From positions 1,291,822 through 1,355,821 of the forward strand of contig NZ_CP129013.1 in the NCBI RefSeq assembly GCF_020524035.2: 64,000 nucleotides of DNA, read 5' to 3'. The stretch is from Bacillus carboniphilus (GTDB lineage Bacteria > Bacillota > Bacilli > Bacillales > JAIVKR01). How positions within the stretch are numbered: the first letter of the stretch is position 1; each line of letters opens with the position of its first letter. This document shows, in pieces, positions 28,901 to 36,186 of this stretch. The position numbers and the translations under genes were made by a program. The notes beneath the pieces were generated by a model that saw only the letters and a list, made by a program, of their open reading frames with translations, was not told where the DNA came from and did not search any database.

Positions 28901-29722
28901 AGTGTTTTCCAATCCATTTGAATGGACTAAGCCTACAATCATATCTGATTGTCTAGTCGTTTTGGAAAGGAGCACTTGGTAGATAGAAAGCAAAATGACC
29001 TCCAAATTCGTATGTTCTTTTAGTGCCAGTTCTTTTAATTGTTTTGTCATTTCGGTACTTAAAGAAAAGTGAATGGCTTCCCCATCGAAGCTCTGAGTAG
29101 ATGGTCTATGATAGTCAAGTGGTAAATCTAAAAGGGGAATCTCTCCATGAAACTGGTTTAACCAATAGGTTTTCTGCTCCTGAAGTCGCTCTTTATTTAA
29201 GTGTATTTCTTGTCTTTTAAGGTGAGTAGCGTCATCCAATAAAGGGTCACCAAGATAAAGACTAACAATTTCCTTCAAAATTAAATTCCCAGAAGCATGA
29301 TCAGCGATTATGTCATGAATATTAAGTAGTAGTAGATGTTGTTGTTCACCCATGCTTAAAATGGATACTTTTAGTAAAGGAGGAACTCCTAGTTGATAGG
29401 TTGATGCTATCTCTTTAATCGTTTTATTCACCAATTCAATCGAAGTTTCACGATACTCTATCACTAATTCGACCTGTTCATGTATTTGTTTAACAACTTT
29501 ACCTTCTATAACATGAAAGGAGGTACGCAGTGCTTCATGTCTGTTAAGCAAAGTATGAACTGCTTCTTTGATTCGATCTTGCCTAAGTGAACCTTGAATA
29601 TGAAAAGCATGAGTGTGATTATTTTGCAGTTTCTCCTCTTCTATTTGATTCAGAAGATACAAACGTTTTTGAACAGGAGATACTGAGTACATATTTTTTT
29701 GTTTAAAATCAGCCTTACTCAT
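25946..29722 (-). CDS. Single-module nonribosomal peptide synthetase (C-A-PCP-TE)
   Basis: This protein of about 1258 residues is one module plus release domain. The condensation domain spans roughly residues 10-440; its core motif reads HDIIADH near residue 140 where HHxxxDG is expected, so the catalytic second histidine is missing. The adenylation domain spans about 460-960 with YTSGSTGTPKG near 610, NLYGPTEST, YKTGDMARFL and NGKLDLNKLP. Pocket residues aligned by eye to GrsA read D-I-M-Q-M-G-L-I-W-K, close to known glycine codes. The carrier serine is in FFDLGGNS near 994. The thioesterase has GYSTGG near 1114, an aspartate in LLDAD and GAHNT near 1238. It is the last gene of a three-gene operon, starting about 17 bases after the SDR gene. 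The product is unknown. A TTG two codons upstream is an alternative start. Confidence 0.92.
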   Translation of the reverse strand: MSKADFKQKNMYSVSPVQKRLYLLNQIEEEKLQNNHTHAFHIQGSLRQDRIKEAVHTLLNRHEALRTSFHVIEGKVVKQIHEQVELVIEYRETSIELVNKTIKEIASTYQLGVPPLLKVSILSMGEQQHLLLLNIHDIIADHASGNLILKEIVSLYLGDPLLDDATHLKRQEIHLNKERLQEQKTYWLNQFHGEIPLLDLPLDYHRPSTQSFDGEAIHFSLSTEMTKQLKELALKEHTNLEVILLSIYQVLLSKTTRQSDMIVGLVHSNGLENTVGNHEQPYALRNQVEKQLAFTTFLHQIKEKLFVARENLDYPFEQVIDQVQVTREINRNPLYDAMFVMKKQELEKIEQNDMIFSPYELSHRAAKVDLTLEVKEVDNKIECTFLYSLPLFLRSTIERMGTHFVQLTKQIIQQKKVTIAELHLISEREKEQIINDFNPSTTDYPINKTIPQQFEEQVGRTPKDIALICGEKRLSYTELNEQANQLAHYLIDKQKVGKDSLVGIVMERSTEMMVTILAILKTGGAYVPIDPAFPSDRIKAIIEDAKIKTVLTSEENLLLMNRLQQDCKHPFIPVTFNSDLYVEFVEYEKKSPQLSFSVNDLAYVIYTSGSTGTPKGVMVEHQALSNFVQAMADEIDFKYGKTILSLTTVSFDIFFMEAILPMLKGLRVILAEEVEQKDSKLISSLIQEHHVDMLQTTPSRMKVIINDEQGLAAISNLKEIMLGGEALSDALLVELQNHTVARIYNLYGPTESTIWSTMKDLTDKEKVDIGQPIANTQVYILDEHLSLQPIGVTGEICIAGDGLARGYLNNSKLTKQKFVENPFQQGKKMYKTGDMARFLDDGSIEYLGRMDHQVKIRGYRIELGEIEHHLQKHSAVKEAAVIAQKNTSEQDELCAYLVSSSELSVSEIRSYLQQKLPEYMLPSYFVQLESMPVTINGKLDLNKLPEPDHSMKIGTEYRAPNNPIEEALVPIWKHILNVEDIGVMDNFFDLGGNSIQATILVSKIHEMMQVEVPLKEVFSAPTIKQLANVIMLYTAIGHITDEPYMLMSEPREKNLFCFPPIIGYGVLFGGIVPFIESHSIYAFDFIEEESRMEEYINMITKIQPDGDYVLLGYSTGGILAFEVAKEMEKKGLVVSDIILLDADKRNHRVDQSPAEIVRELELIMHENKVHAQYAKDMFNKRAIIFKTYLNHLVSDVLVNANIHFITSIETDKELLKTWEGATNGEHFIYQGFGAHNTMLSLETVTENSLVIREILDRL

Positions 29723-29738
29723 TCCCAAGTATCCCCCC

Positions 29739-30830
29739 TTATACGGTTGATTTTTTTCTTTGATCGTTCAAATAAGTTCCGATGATAAAATCAAACATTT
29801 CGTCATTAATACTCGTGTAATACTTAGGTTTTCTTCCGTATAAGGCCATTGTGTTTGGATTGTAGAAAACAGGACCTTTATTCATGTAGATTAAGAACGC
29901 AGAAATAGTGTGATTAAGCATTTTTTCAGCTTCTGTCATTCCTTGTTCAGTTAAATCTTTTTCAGCAATTAAGAAATTGTCATGAAATTCCAAATTTCTT
30001 GAAATAGTTGAAAGAATTGAATCGATCGAAACCGTTCTTGGATTTGTGATGTGGTAAATACCTTCTTCTATATTTTGTTCCATCGCTAACAAAATGGTTT
30101 CACTAACAAGATTGACAGGTACCATGTTCCCACCACAATTAGGATCAGCTAAAACGCGATATGTCCCTTCTCTGTTTAAACTCTGACCCATTTTCTCTAT
30201 AAACCTTTGGATACATATGATTAACCCGTACATAGAAATATTGGTGTCTGCTGCTCCTGTGACAGAATCACCTATAATGACACTTGGTCTAAAGATAGCC
30301 ACATTAAATTGCTCATCCGCAGACTCTAAAACTAGCTTTTCAGTTAAGCACTTGGATTTTTCATAACTATTATGAAAGTTCCTGTCAATTGAATGAGGGA
30401 TTTCTTGTGCTTCCATGACTTCACCAGTAGTATATGCTGTACTCACATGATAAAATTGAGGAATACGTAGTTTTTTGGCCACTTCTATTGCTCGGCGAGT
30501 TCCCTCTACATTAATTTCATTATGGCTATCCTCATACTTATTCCCAAATTTCACAAGAGCAGCAGAATGAATGAATAAGTCAATTTGATCCATTAGTTCT
30601 CCAAGTTGATTCTCTTTTATTCCTGCACCATCCTGAGTTAAATCTCCTTCAACAAGAGTCACAAGATGAGAATATTGAGGGTTAATTAATTCTTGAATAC
30701 GAGATACTGGTGATCTTCCGTGCTTAGGTCGAACAAGAATATACACATGATGCCCTTGAGTAACTAAATCATTTAATATCCTTTTTCCTAAAAAACCTGT
30801 TGCTCCTGTAAGAAAAACACTCTTTTTCAT
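29739..30830 (-). CDS. Thioester-reductase-like SDR (NAD-binding Male sterility family)
   Basis: The 363-residue Rossmann protein has TGATGFLGKRIL at the N terminus (cofactor loop), VEGDLT near residue 62, HSAALVKF near 88, and STAYTTGE with a following YEKSK that supplies the catalytic Tyr and Lys. This extended-SDR layout is shared with NRPS terminal reductase domains and acyl-CoA reductases. Here the gene stands alone, between the monooxygenase and the NRPS, about 17-20 bases from each, so it probably acts on the NRPS-bound or released intermediate. The substrate cannot be read from the sequence. Confidence 0.85.
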   Translation of the reverse strand: MKKSVFLTGATGFLGKRILNDLVTQGHHVYILVRPKHGRSPVSRIQELINPQYSHLVTLVEGDLTQDGAGIKENQLGELMDQIDLFIHSAALVKFGNKYEDSHNEINVEGTRRAIEVAKKLRIPQFYHVSTAYTTGEVMEAQEIPHSIDRNFHNSYEKSKCLTEKLVLESADEQFNVAIFRPSVIIGDSVTGAADTNISMYGLIICIQRFIEKMGQSLNREGTYRVLADPNCGGNMVPVNLVSETILLAMEQNIEEGIYHITNPRTVSIDSILSTISRNLEFHDNFLIAEKDLTEQGMTEAEKMLNHTISAFLIYMNKGPVFYNPNTMALYGRKPKYYTSINDEMFDFIIGTYLNDQRKKSTV

Positions 30831-30851
30831 TCTTCATTCTCCCATCTATTC

Positions 30852-32039
30852 TTATTTTGAGACGCCTTGTGCGTAAAAAACTTTGTGTGCCGCTTTAGGA
30901 TTAGATGTCCAATTAACAAATTGATCAGCCATGTTTTGATCCTGTGTCGCTTGCATGAGGAAATTCATGACTTGTTCAGGAAGTGGATCAACGCTAGCAT
31001 TTGACCATTCACTTACAGCCGTTACATAATCATTGATTTTCTCCCAATATTTTCGACCCGTTTGTTCAGTCCAACCAGACTCCAACTCTTCTCGTAATGT
31101 AAAATAAAGTTGTTCTGCACAATACGAAGCGGTATTAGCTCCTTGACCTGTAAATGGATCATTTAAAACTACACAGTCACCACAACCTACAATCAATTTT
31201 CCATTCACCAATGTGTATGGAATTTTTACATATGGATTTATAGCAATTTGCATGAAAGCTTTTTCATCAAGTAATCTAAATTGTTGTTGATCAATTCGTT
31301 CATATACCTCTGGGAAGAAGGTTTGCATGGTGGATTTCATCTTTTCGGTGAAATCTTCAGGAGTCTTGATGCCTTTGAAAAGGTCTAAATCACCATCTGG
31401 GATTGCTTCAATATAAAGCGTTGTAATCGGTCCCTTTTCAGTTATAATTGGGAATTCAAACAACTCACCAACCTCAGGGAGTATATGTAAATTAAAAGCT
31501 GATCGTGTTTCTCGTTGGAGTCCAAGAAAGTAACCAATAATACACTTTCGTTTCGGACTGTGCACAGTTGTCAGTTTTTTATCATCTTGATATGGAACAA
31601 GAGAGCTCGTTCTTCCTGTACAATCAACGACAAGATCAAACTCTTCGACAAGTTCTTCCAATGTTTCTTTCGTAACTCTTTCATAACGAAAGGAAACGCC
31701 TCGATCTATCAAATCTTCCATATATCGTGGTGCATAATAACGTTGATCAACGGACAAACCCGATTCATGTAATTGACCAACGAAAAGGTCTTGACCACCG
31801 AATACAACTCGAATAGAATCAATGGCTAACGCCTCATCCCACGCAGGCATCCCATAATAGTTTTCACGATATCTAGTAGGACCATAATGAACTTGTGATG
31901 AATGAATTCTATTGTTCCTTAATTCATCTGGAGTTTGTTTGGTAATAATCGTGACATCCATTAATTCATCTTTTAAAATGGCATAGGTTAAATGTAACGC
32001 TGCAACACCACTTCCAATTATGGCTATTCTTTTTCTCAT
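30852..32039 (-). CDS. StyA-like FAD-dependent monooxygenase
   Basis: The 395-residue flavoprotein starts with IAIIGSGVAALHLTYAIL (FAD motif) and carries SVDQRYYAPRYMEDLIDRG near residue 105 and VVDCTGRTS near 145, with GDCVVLNDPFTGQGANTASY near 300 for FAD binding. This layout is that of styrene and indole monooxygenases (StyA class), which use FAD reduced by a separate partner. No StyB-like reductase lies nearby. It is first in the operon with the SDR and NRPS, with AAGGAG upstream. Epoxidation or N/C-hydroxylation of a peptide precursor is an inference. Confidence 0.8.
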   Translation of the reverse strand: MRKRIAIIGSGVAALHLTYAILKDELMDVTIITKQTPDELRNNRIHSSQVHYGPTRYRENYYGMPAWDEALAIDSIRVVFGGQDLFVGQLHESGLSVDQRYYAPRYMEDLIDRGVSFRYERVTKETLEELVEEFDLVVDCTGRTSSLVPYQDDKKLTTVHSPKRKCIIGYFLGLQRETRSAFNLHILPEVGELFEFPIITEKGPITTLYIEAIPDGDLDLFKGIKTPEDFTEKMKSTMQTFFPEVYERIDQQQFRLLDEKAFMQIAINPYVKIPYTLVNGKLIVGCGDCVVLNDPFTGQGANTASYCAEQLYFTLREELESGWTEQTGRKYWEKINDYVTAVSEWSNASVDPLPEQVMNFLMQATQDQNMADQFVNWTSNPKAAHKVFYAQGVSK

Positions 32040-32259
32040 TAAAGAATCTCTCCTTTTAATTTTTTACATCATTCTACTTTTCCATTGATATGGTCAATGT
32101 ACCTATACCAATAATGTAAAATTAATGAATTATAAAATATTGTACACTATATTTTTCTATTTTTCTATTTTTTCTTAACATTCTTACGATAAATTTACAT
32201 TAACGGATTTTATAGATATATTTTACATAATGTTTAGTTAATGAAAAAAACGACTTGGA

Positions 32260-32412
32260 GCACTAGCTTATAATACATTGAGTACACAACTTAAGGAACT
32301 AGAAACAGATGATTTGGTTAGACAAAAAGAGTACCTTCAAAAAAAAACAACAACGCGCTTACTTGTATTAGAACAGTTATGTAAGTGGGCTTTGAAAAAC
32401 CAAGTGAAGTAA
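32260..32412 (+). pseudogene. Remnant of an HxlR-family regulator
   Basis: A 51-codon open stretch without a credible start reads NTLSTQLKELETDDLVRQKE and ends LEQLCKWALKNQVK before TAA. This resembles the second half of the HxlR winged helix (TLSxQLKELExDGLI, then a C-terminal LCxWG). The N-terminal half and the usual PPxVEY wing are missing or scrambled. It lies divergently upstream of the NRPS operon and may be the relic of its former regulator. The remaining upstream sequence (32040-32259) is AT-rich with no other gene seen. Confidence 0.55.
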
Positions 32413-32491
32413 ATTCAGTTTGCTATAGTGTGGAAGTTCGCTAAAATAGATAGAGGGGTTCCCCTTTTTTCACATAAGCAAACAGGAGTGG

Positions 32492-33442
32492 ATGAATTTC
32501 ATGTTGTATATTGTATTATTCGTTGCCATAATTTTTGTAGCACTAGTCAGTATCGGAATTTATTTTACAAACCAATTAATGTACATGAAGAAAAAAACAG
32601 ATTTAGATATTATTAAAAGAGAAACAGCATACGGTTTTTTTAATGAAAAGGACTTCAACAATGCGCCTAAAAAAGAATTCACTCTTTCCTCCAAACATGG
32701 ATATGATATAAAAGGGTTTACCCTTTCTCCTCACAAACATAATCGGCATATGATCATTTGTCATGGGGTTACGGTTAACCATTTGAACTCTGTTAAATAC
32801 ATGAATTTATTTTTAAAGCTTGGATGGAATGTTGTCGTTTATGATCACCGTCGCCACGGAAAAAGCGGAGGAAAAACAACTAGTTTTGGACATTTCGAAA
32901 AGGATGACTTAAAAACTGTCGTAGATTGGGTTAAACTTCAGTATGGGAAGGATGCTTATATTGGAATACATGGAGAATCTATGGGTTCAGCAACAACCCT
33001 GCTATATGCAGGAATGGTCGAAGACGGTGCTGACTTTTACATTTTAGACTGTCCTTTTGCTAATTTTAAGGACCAACTAGCCCATCTTCTTAAGCACGAC
33101 TATCACTTACCCACGTTTCCTTTTATTCAGATTGGAGAGTTGTTCTTAAAAATTAGAGAAGGCTATACTTTAAAAGATGTTTCACCTATTAGTCACATCG
33201 ATAAAATTAAAAAACCAGCGCTATTTATTCATAGTGAACCTGACACGTATATACCATATTCAATGACATTACAATTATTTGAAAAAAAACAAGGGGAAAA
33301 GCAATTATTTATTGCTAAAAAAGGGGCTCATGCACTTTCGTATTCTGAAAACAAACTAGAATATGAACAAGTCATTGAACAGTTTTTAAAAAAAATTTGG
33401 AGCAATAAACAAAAAATCAACATTTCATCTAGATCATCTTAA
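32492..33442 (+). CDS. yqkD: Alpha/beta hydrolase YqkD
   Basis: This 316-residue protein has an N-terminal membrane anchor (residues 3-25), then a hydrolase fold with HGVTVNHLNS near residue 90 (oxyanion region), the nucleophile elbow GIHGESMGSATT near 165, and a His in KKGAHALSYSE near 280. The substrate is unknown. The position between yqkE and yqkC follows B. subtilis. The ATG at 32492 has AGGAG close by (three bases); an ATG four codons later is an alternative. Confidence 0.85.
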   Translation: MNFMLYIVLFVAIIFVALVSIGIYFTNQLMYMKKKTDLDIIKRETAYGFFNEKDFNNAPKKEFTLSSKHGYDIKGFTLSPHKHNRHMIICHGVTVNHLNSVKYMNLFLKLGWNVVVYDHRRHGKSGGKTTSFGHFEKDDLKTVVDWVKLQYGKDAYIGIHGESMGSATTLLYAGMVEDGADFYILDCPFANFKDQLAHLLKHDYHLPTFPFIQIGELFLKIREGYTLKDVSPISHIDKIKKPALFIHSEPDTYIPYSMTLQLFEKKQGEKQLFIAKKGAHALSYSENKLEYEQVIEQFLKKIWSNKQKINISSRSS

Positions 33443-33444
33443 AA

Positions 33445-33473
33445 AGCGAAAAGGGATTTGTTCCCCTTTCGCT
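33445..33473. terminator. Bidirectional terminator between yqkD and yqkC
   Basis: AGCGAAAAGGG can pair with CCCCTTTCGCT across a short loop; flanking A and T runs suit both convergent genes. Confidence 0.75.
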
Positions 33474-33730
33474 CATCCTAACACTTCCGTTATTTCCTTC
33501 AAATGTACTTCAATAAAAGACAATGCCTGATCGATCGTTTCAAATTCTTGTGTTTCAAATGTCATTTCATCTTGAAGTAACCATACATCCTTTTTATTAA
33601 CCTCTACACCACCGATCGACCAATGCAATAAACTATACGGATGATTTTCGTTTGTGAAGGAAACCCATGTTTTGTTTAAGGCGATATTGCGAAGAGATTT
33701 CAGCTTTTTCTCCATTTTCATTTGTTCCAT
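33473..33730 (-). CDS. yqkC: YqkC family protein (DUF2552)
   Basis: The 85-residue soluble protein contains [19 protein letters not shown], then [10 protein letters not shown] and [16 protein letters not shown], resembling what I recall of B. subtilis YqkC (DUF2552). Function is unknown. No strong ribosome site precedes the ATG, and internal ATG codons at positions 4 and 6 could be used. Order (yqkD then yqkC, convergent) fits B. subtilis. Confidence 0.65.
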   Translation of the reverse strand: MEQMKMEKKLKSLRNIALNKTWVSFTNENHPYSLLHWSIGGVEVNKKDVWLLQDEMTFETQEFETIDQALSFIEVHLKEITEVLG

Positions 33731-33812
33731 GAACCATCAACACCGTTCGTTTTTTATCACATACTTTCATCATTATAAAGGATTTTCATTCTTTTAGAAA
33801 GGAGTTTTAACA

Positions 33813-34016
33813 TTGACAAATGGCGAGATCAAAATTTTAGACCACGGTCCATTAAGAGTAACAGGAGAGGTAAAGTTAATAGATGCAGAAGGAAATGAGT
33901 TTGAAACAAAAAATGCATTTTCCCTCTGTCGTTGTGGTTTATCGGAAAAGATGCCTTTTTGTGATGGACAGCATAAAGGAAAGTTCCAATCATGTGTCAG
34001 AACTGAAAACAAGTAA
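33813..34016 (+). CDS. CDGSH iron-sulfur domain protein
   Basis: This 67-residue protein has a single CDGSH motif: CRCGLSEKMPFCDGQHKGKF (three Cys and one His, near residues 39-58), which binds a 2Fe-2S cluster. It has no membrane anchor. The start is a TTG with AAAGGAG upstream. It ends just before a terminator and the iron transporter operon; whether that neighbourhood is functional is unknown. Confidence 0.9.
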   Translation: MTNGEIKILDHGPLRVTGEVKLIDAEGNEFETKNAFSLCRCGLSEKMPFCDGQHKGKFQSCVRTENK

Positions 34017-34042
34017 AATCATAAACCAACCTTAGTCAATTT

Positions 34043-34073
34043 GAAGCTAGCATCTTTTCTAGCTTCTTTTTTT
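34043..34073 (+). terminator. Terminator of the CDGSH gene
   Basis: GAAGCTAG pairs with CTAGCTTC across an 8-base loop and is followed by seven T. Confidence 0.88.
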
Positions 34074-34075
34074 GT

Positions 34076-34133
34076 TTGACAAATGAATAAACTAAGGTTA
34101 TATTATTAACCATGATATTGATAATCATTTTCA
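34076..34133 (+). promoter_or_regulatory. Sigma-A promoter overlapped by a Fur box
   Basis: TTGACA at 34076-34081 and TATATT at 34099-34104 are spaced by 17 bases. TGATAATCATTTTCA at 34119-34133 matches the 7-1-7 Fur box TGATAATNATTATCA with one mismatch, and an overlapping second half-site precedes it. Fur with iron would cover the start region and repress the transporter operon. Confidence 0.85.
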
Positions 34134-34162
34134 ATGATACAAAACCTTGTTTGGAGGTTTTT

Positions 34163-35008
34163 ATGATCCGCTTACATACTGATCGTTTAACTATTCAATA
34201 TGGAGATCGTACAATTATAGAAGAGCTGTCTCTTTCCATTCCTGATGGGCAAATCACCACGGTTATTGGATCAAATGGCTGCGGAAAATCCACTCTGCTA
34301 AAAGCCCTTACTCGGATTATCCCCTACCAAAATGGTGCCATTATTCTTGATGGAAAAGAAATAAAACAACAAGATACAAAATCTTTAGCCAAGAAAATGG
34401 CGATTTTGCCACAAAGTCCTGAAGGTGTTGCTGGACTTACCGCTGGAGAGCTAGTATCGTACGGACGTTTCCCCCACCAAAATCGATTTGGAAGATTATT
34501 AAAAAACGATGTAGAGATCATAGATTGGGCACTTGAAGTAACCGGAACCCTCGATTTTAAACACCACCCTGTCGACGCCTTATCAGGGGGACAACGTCAG
34601 CGAGTTTGGATTGCCATGGCAATAGCCCAAGATACAGACATGATTTTTTTAGATGAGCCGACTACTTATTTAGACATGGCTCATCAGCTTGAAGTCCTGG
34701 AATTATTACAAAAACTTAATAAGGATGAAGGGCGAACCATCGTGATGGTCTTGCATGATTTAAACCATGCCGCTCGTTTTGCAGATCATATTTTTGCTTT
34801 AAGAAACGGCAAGATTATTCAATCTGGATCTCCAGAAAACGTCATAACGAAAGAAGTTTTACGAGAAGTCTTTCAAATTGATGCGGAAATCGGAAAAGAC
34901 CCTCGGACAAATCGTCCAATGTGTCTTACTTACCACTTAATCAAAGGAGAAAACAACAATGAAAAAAGCAATCATACCTTTTCTAATGATATTCGTTCTC
35001 ATGGTTAG
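34163..35008 (+). CDS. Ferric siderophore ABC transporter, ATP-binding protein
   Basis: The 281-residue FecE-type ATPase has Walker A GSNGCGKST near residue 38, LSGGQRQRVWIAMA (signature) near 140, and Walker B DMIFLDEP near 160 followed by the switch His in MVLHDLNHA. I chose the ATG at 34163 with GGAGG five bases upstream; the frame stays open further upstream but through the operator. The C terminus overlaps the next gene by 50 bases. It powers uptake through the two FecCD permeases downstream. Confidence 0.93.
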   Translation: MIRLHTDRLTIQYGDRTIIEELSLSIPDGQITTVIGSNGCGKSTLLKALTRIIPYQNGAIILDGKEIKQQDTKSLAKKMAILPQSPEGVAGLTAGELVSYGRFPHQNRFGRLLKNDVEIIDWALEVTGTLDFKHHPVDALSGGQRQRVWIAMAIAQDTDMIFLDEPTTYLDMAHQLEVLELLQKLNKDEGRTIVMVLHDLNHAARFADHIFALRNGKIIQSGSPENVITKEVLREVFQIDAEIGKDPRTNRPMCLTYHLIKGENNNEKSNHTFSNDIRSHG

Positions 35009-35888
35009 TGCATGTAGCAATGAAGAAACAACAAATAATAGTGAATCAACTGAAAATAAAAAAGAACCAGCATCGGAAACAATTACTTATGAAACAGAAA
35101 ATGGCCCAATTGAAGTACCTTCAAAACCAGAAAGAGTCATTGTCCTTTCTTCATTTGCTGGTAGCTTAATAGATTTAGATATAAACTTAGTCGGCGTTGA
35201 TAGCTGGTCAAAAATGAATCCTCGCTGGGAAACTGAATTAAAAAATGTTGAAGAAGTTTCAGAAGAAAATTTAGAAAAAATTATTGAGTTAGATCCTGAT
35301 TTAATTATTGGATTATCCTCTATTCAAAATATTGATAAATTACAAGAGATTGCTCCTACTGTTACGTATACATACGGTAAAGTAGACTACTTACAACAAC
35401 ATATTGAAATTGGGAAACTTGTAAACAAAGAAGAAGAAGCTACGGCATGGGTCGAAAGCTTTAAAGAACGTGCTCAAGAAACCGGTGATCAAATCCGAGA
35501 GAAAGTTGGTGAAGATACTACCGTTTCCGTTATTGAAAAATTCGATAAACAATTCTATGTGTTTGGTGATAATTGGGGACGTGGAACAGAGATCTTATAT
35601 CAAGAAATGAACTTAAAAATGCCTAAAAAAGTGAAAAGTGATGCATTGGAAGACGGTTGGTATGCCATCTCTTCTGAAGTGTTAGGTGATTATGCTGGGG
35701 ATTACTTAATTTTAAGTCAGCGCCCTGGAAGTGACAACTCTTTCCAAGAAACAGATACTTATAAAAATATTCCTGCCGTTAAAAACAATCAAGTCATTGA
35801 AGTCGATGCAAGACAATTTTACTTCAATGACCCAAACACTTTAGAGTTTCAGTTAGATTCCTTTAAGAATACCTTTCTTGGAAAATAA
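34959..35888 (+). CDS. Iron-siderophore substrate-binding lipoprotein
   Basis: This 309-residue class III binding protein has a lipoprotein signal ending in the lipobox VSAC (Cys19), a Ser/Glu/Thr-rich linker, then PERVIVLSSFAGSLIDL near residue 62 and DPDLIIGLSSIQN near 112. It lies inside the last 50 bases of the ATPase gene, with AAAGGAG upstream of its ATG. The ligand cannot be assigned; FecB and FeuA/YfiY-type proteins are relatives. It should capture ferric siderophore outside the membrane. Confidence 0.9.
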   Translation: MKKAIIPFLMIFVLMVSACSNEETTNNSESTENKKEPASETITYETENGPIEVPSKPERVIVLSSFAGSLIDLDINLVGVDSWSKMNPRWETELKNVEEVSEENLEKIIELDPDLIIGLSSIQNIDKLQEIAPTVTYTYGKVDYLQQHIEIGKLVNKEEEATAWVESFKERAQETGDQIREKVGEDTTVSVIEKFDKQFYVFGDNWGRGTEILYQEMNLKMPKKVKSDALEDGWYAISSEVLGDYAGDYLILSQRPGSDNSFQETDTYKNIPAVKNNQVIEVDARQFYFNDPNTLEFQLDSFKNTFLGK

Positions 35889-35907
35889 TTAACTAAACAA
35901 TGTTTAT

Positions 35908-35935
35908 AAGGCTGTCGATCAATCGACAGCCTTTT
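35908..35935. terminator. Hairpin after the siderophore-binding protein gene
   Basis: AAGGCTGTCGAT pairs with ATCGACAGCCTT, followed by TTTTGC on the plus strand. It would terminate or attenuate the operon before the permease genes. Confidence 0.8.
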
Positions 35936-35951
35936 GCATACATAATATAAA

Positions 35952-36160
35952 TAAGTCGCAAGCGCTCGTTTAGCGACGACAAGAGAAAGGAAACACGAAA
36001 AGCCGAGAAAAGCAGAGGATCTACTAACTACTGCCACGTCCTGTAGGCAACGATGAAGTAGCGCGTCGTATGCGTCGAAAGCGCTACCCGTCGCTGGGCG
36101 CTGGAGCTAGACAAGAATGTTAGAACCTTCTTAAAAAGGACAAAGTTTATCCTTTGTCAA
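35952..36160. repeat. Dispersed repeat, family A, copy 2 with tail type 2
   Basis: GTCGCAAGCGCTCGTTTAGC starts the core and GGGCGCTGGAGCTAGACA ends it at 36113. The tail AATGTTAGAACCTTCTT followed by an ACAAAGTTTAT block recurs after the copy at 60001. It separates the binding-protein gene from the permease genes of the same transporter. Confidence 0.75.
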
Positions 36161-36186
36161 TCTTATATAAAAAAGAGTTGATTTTA

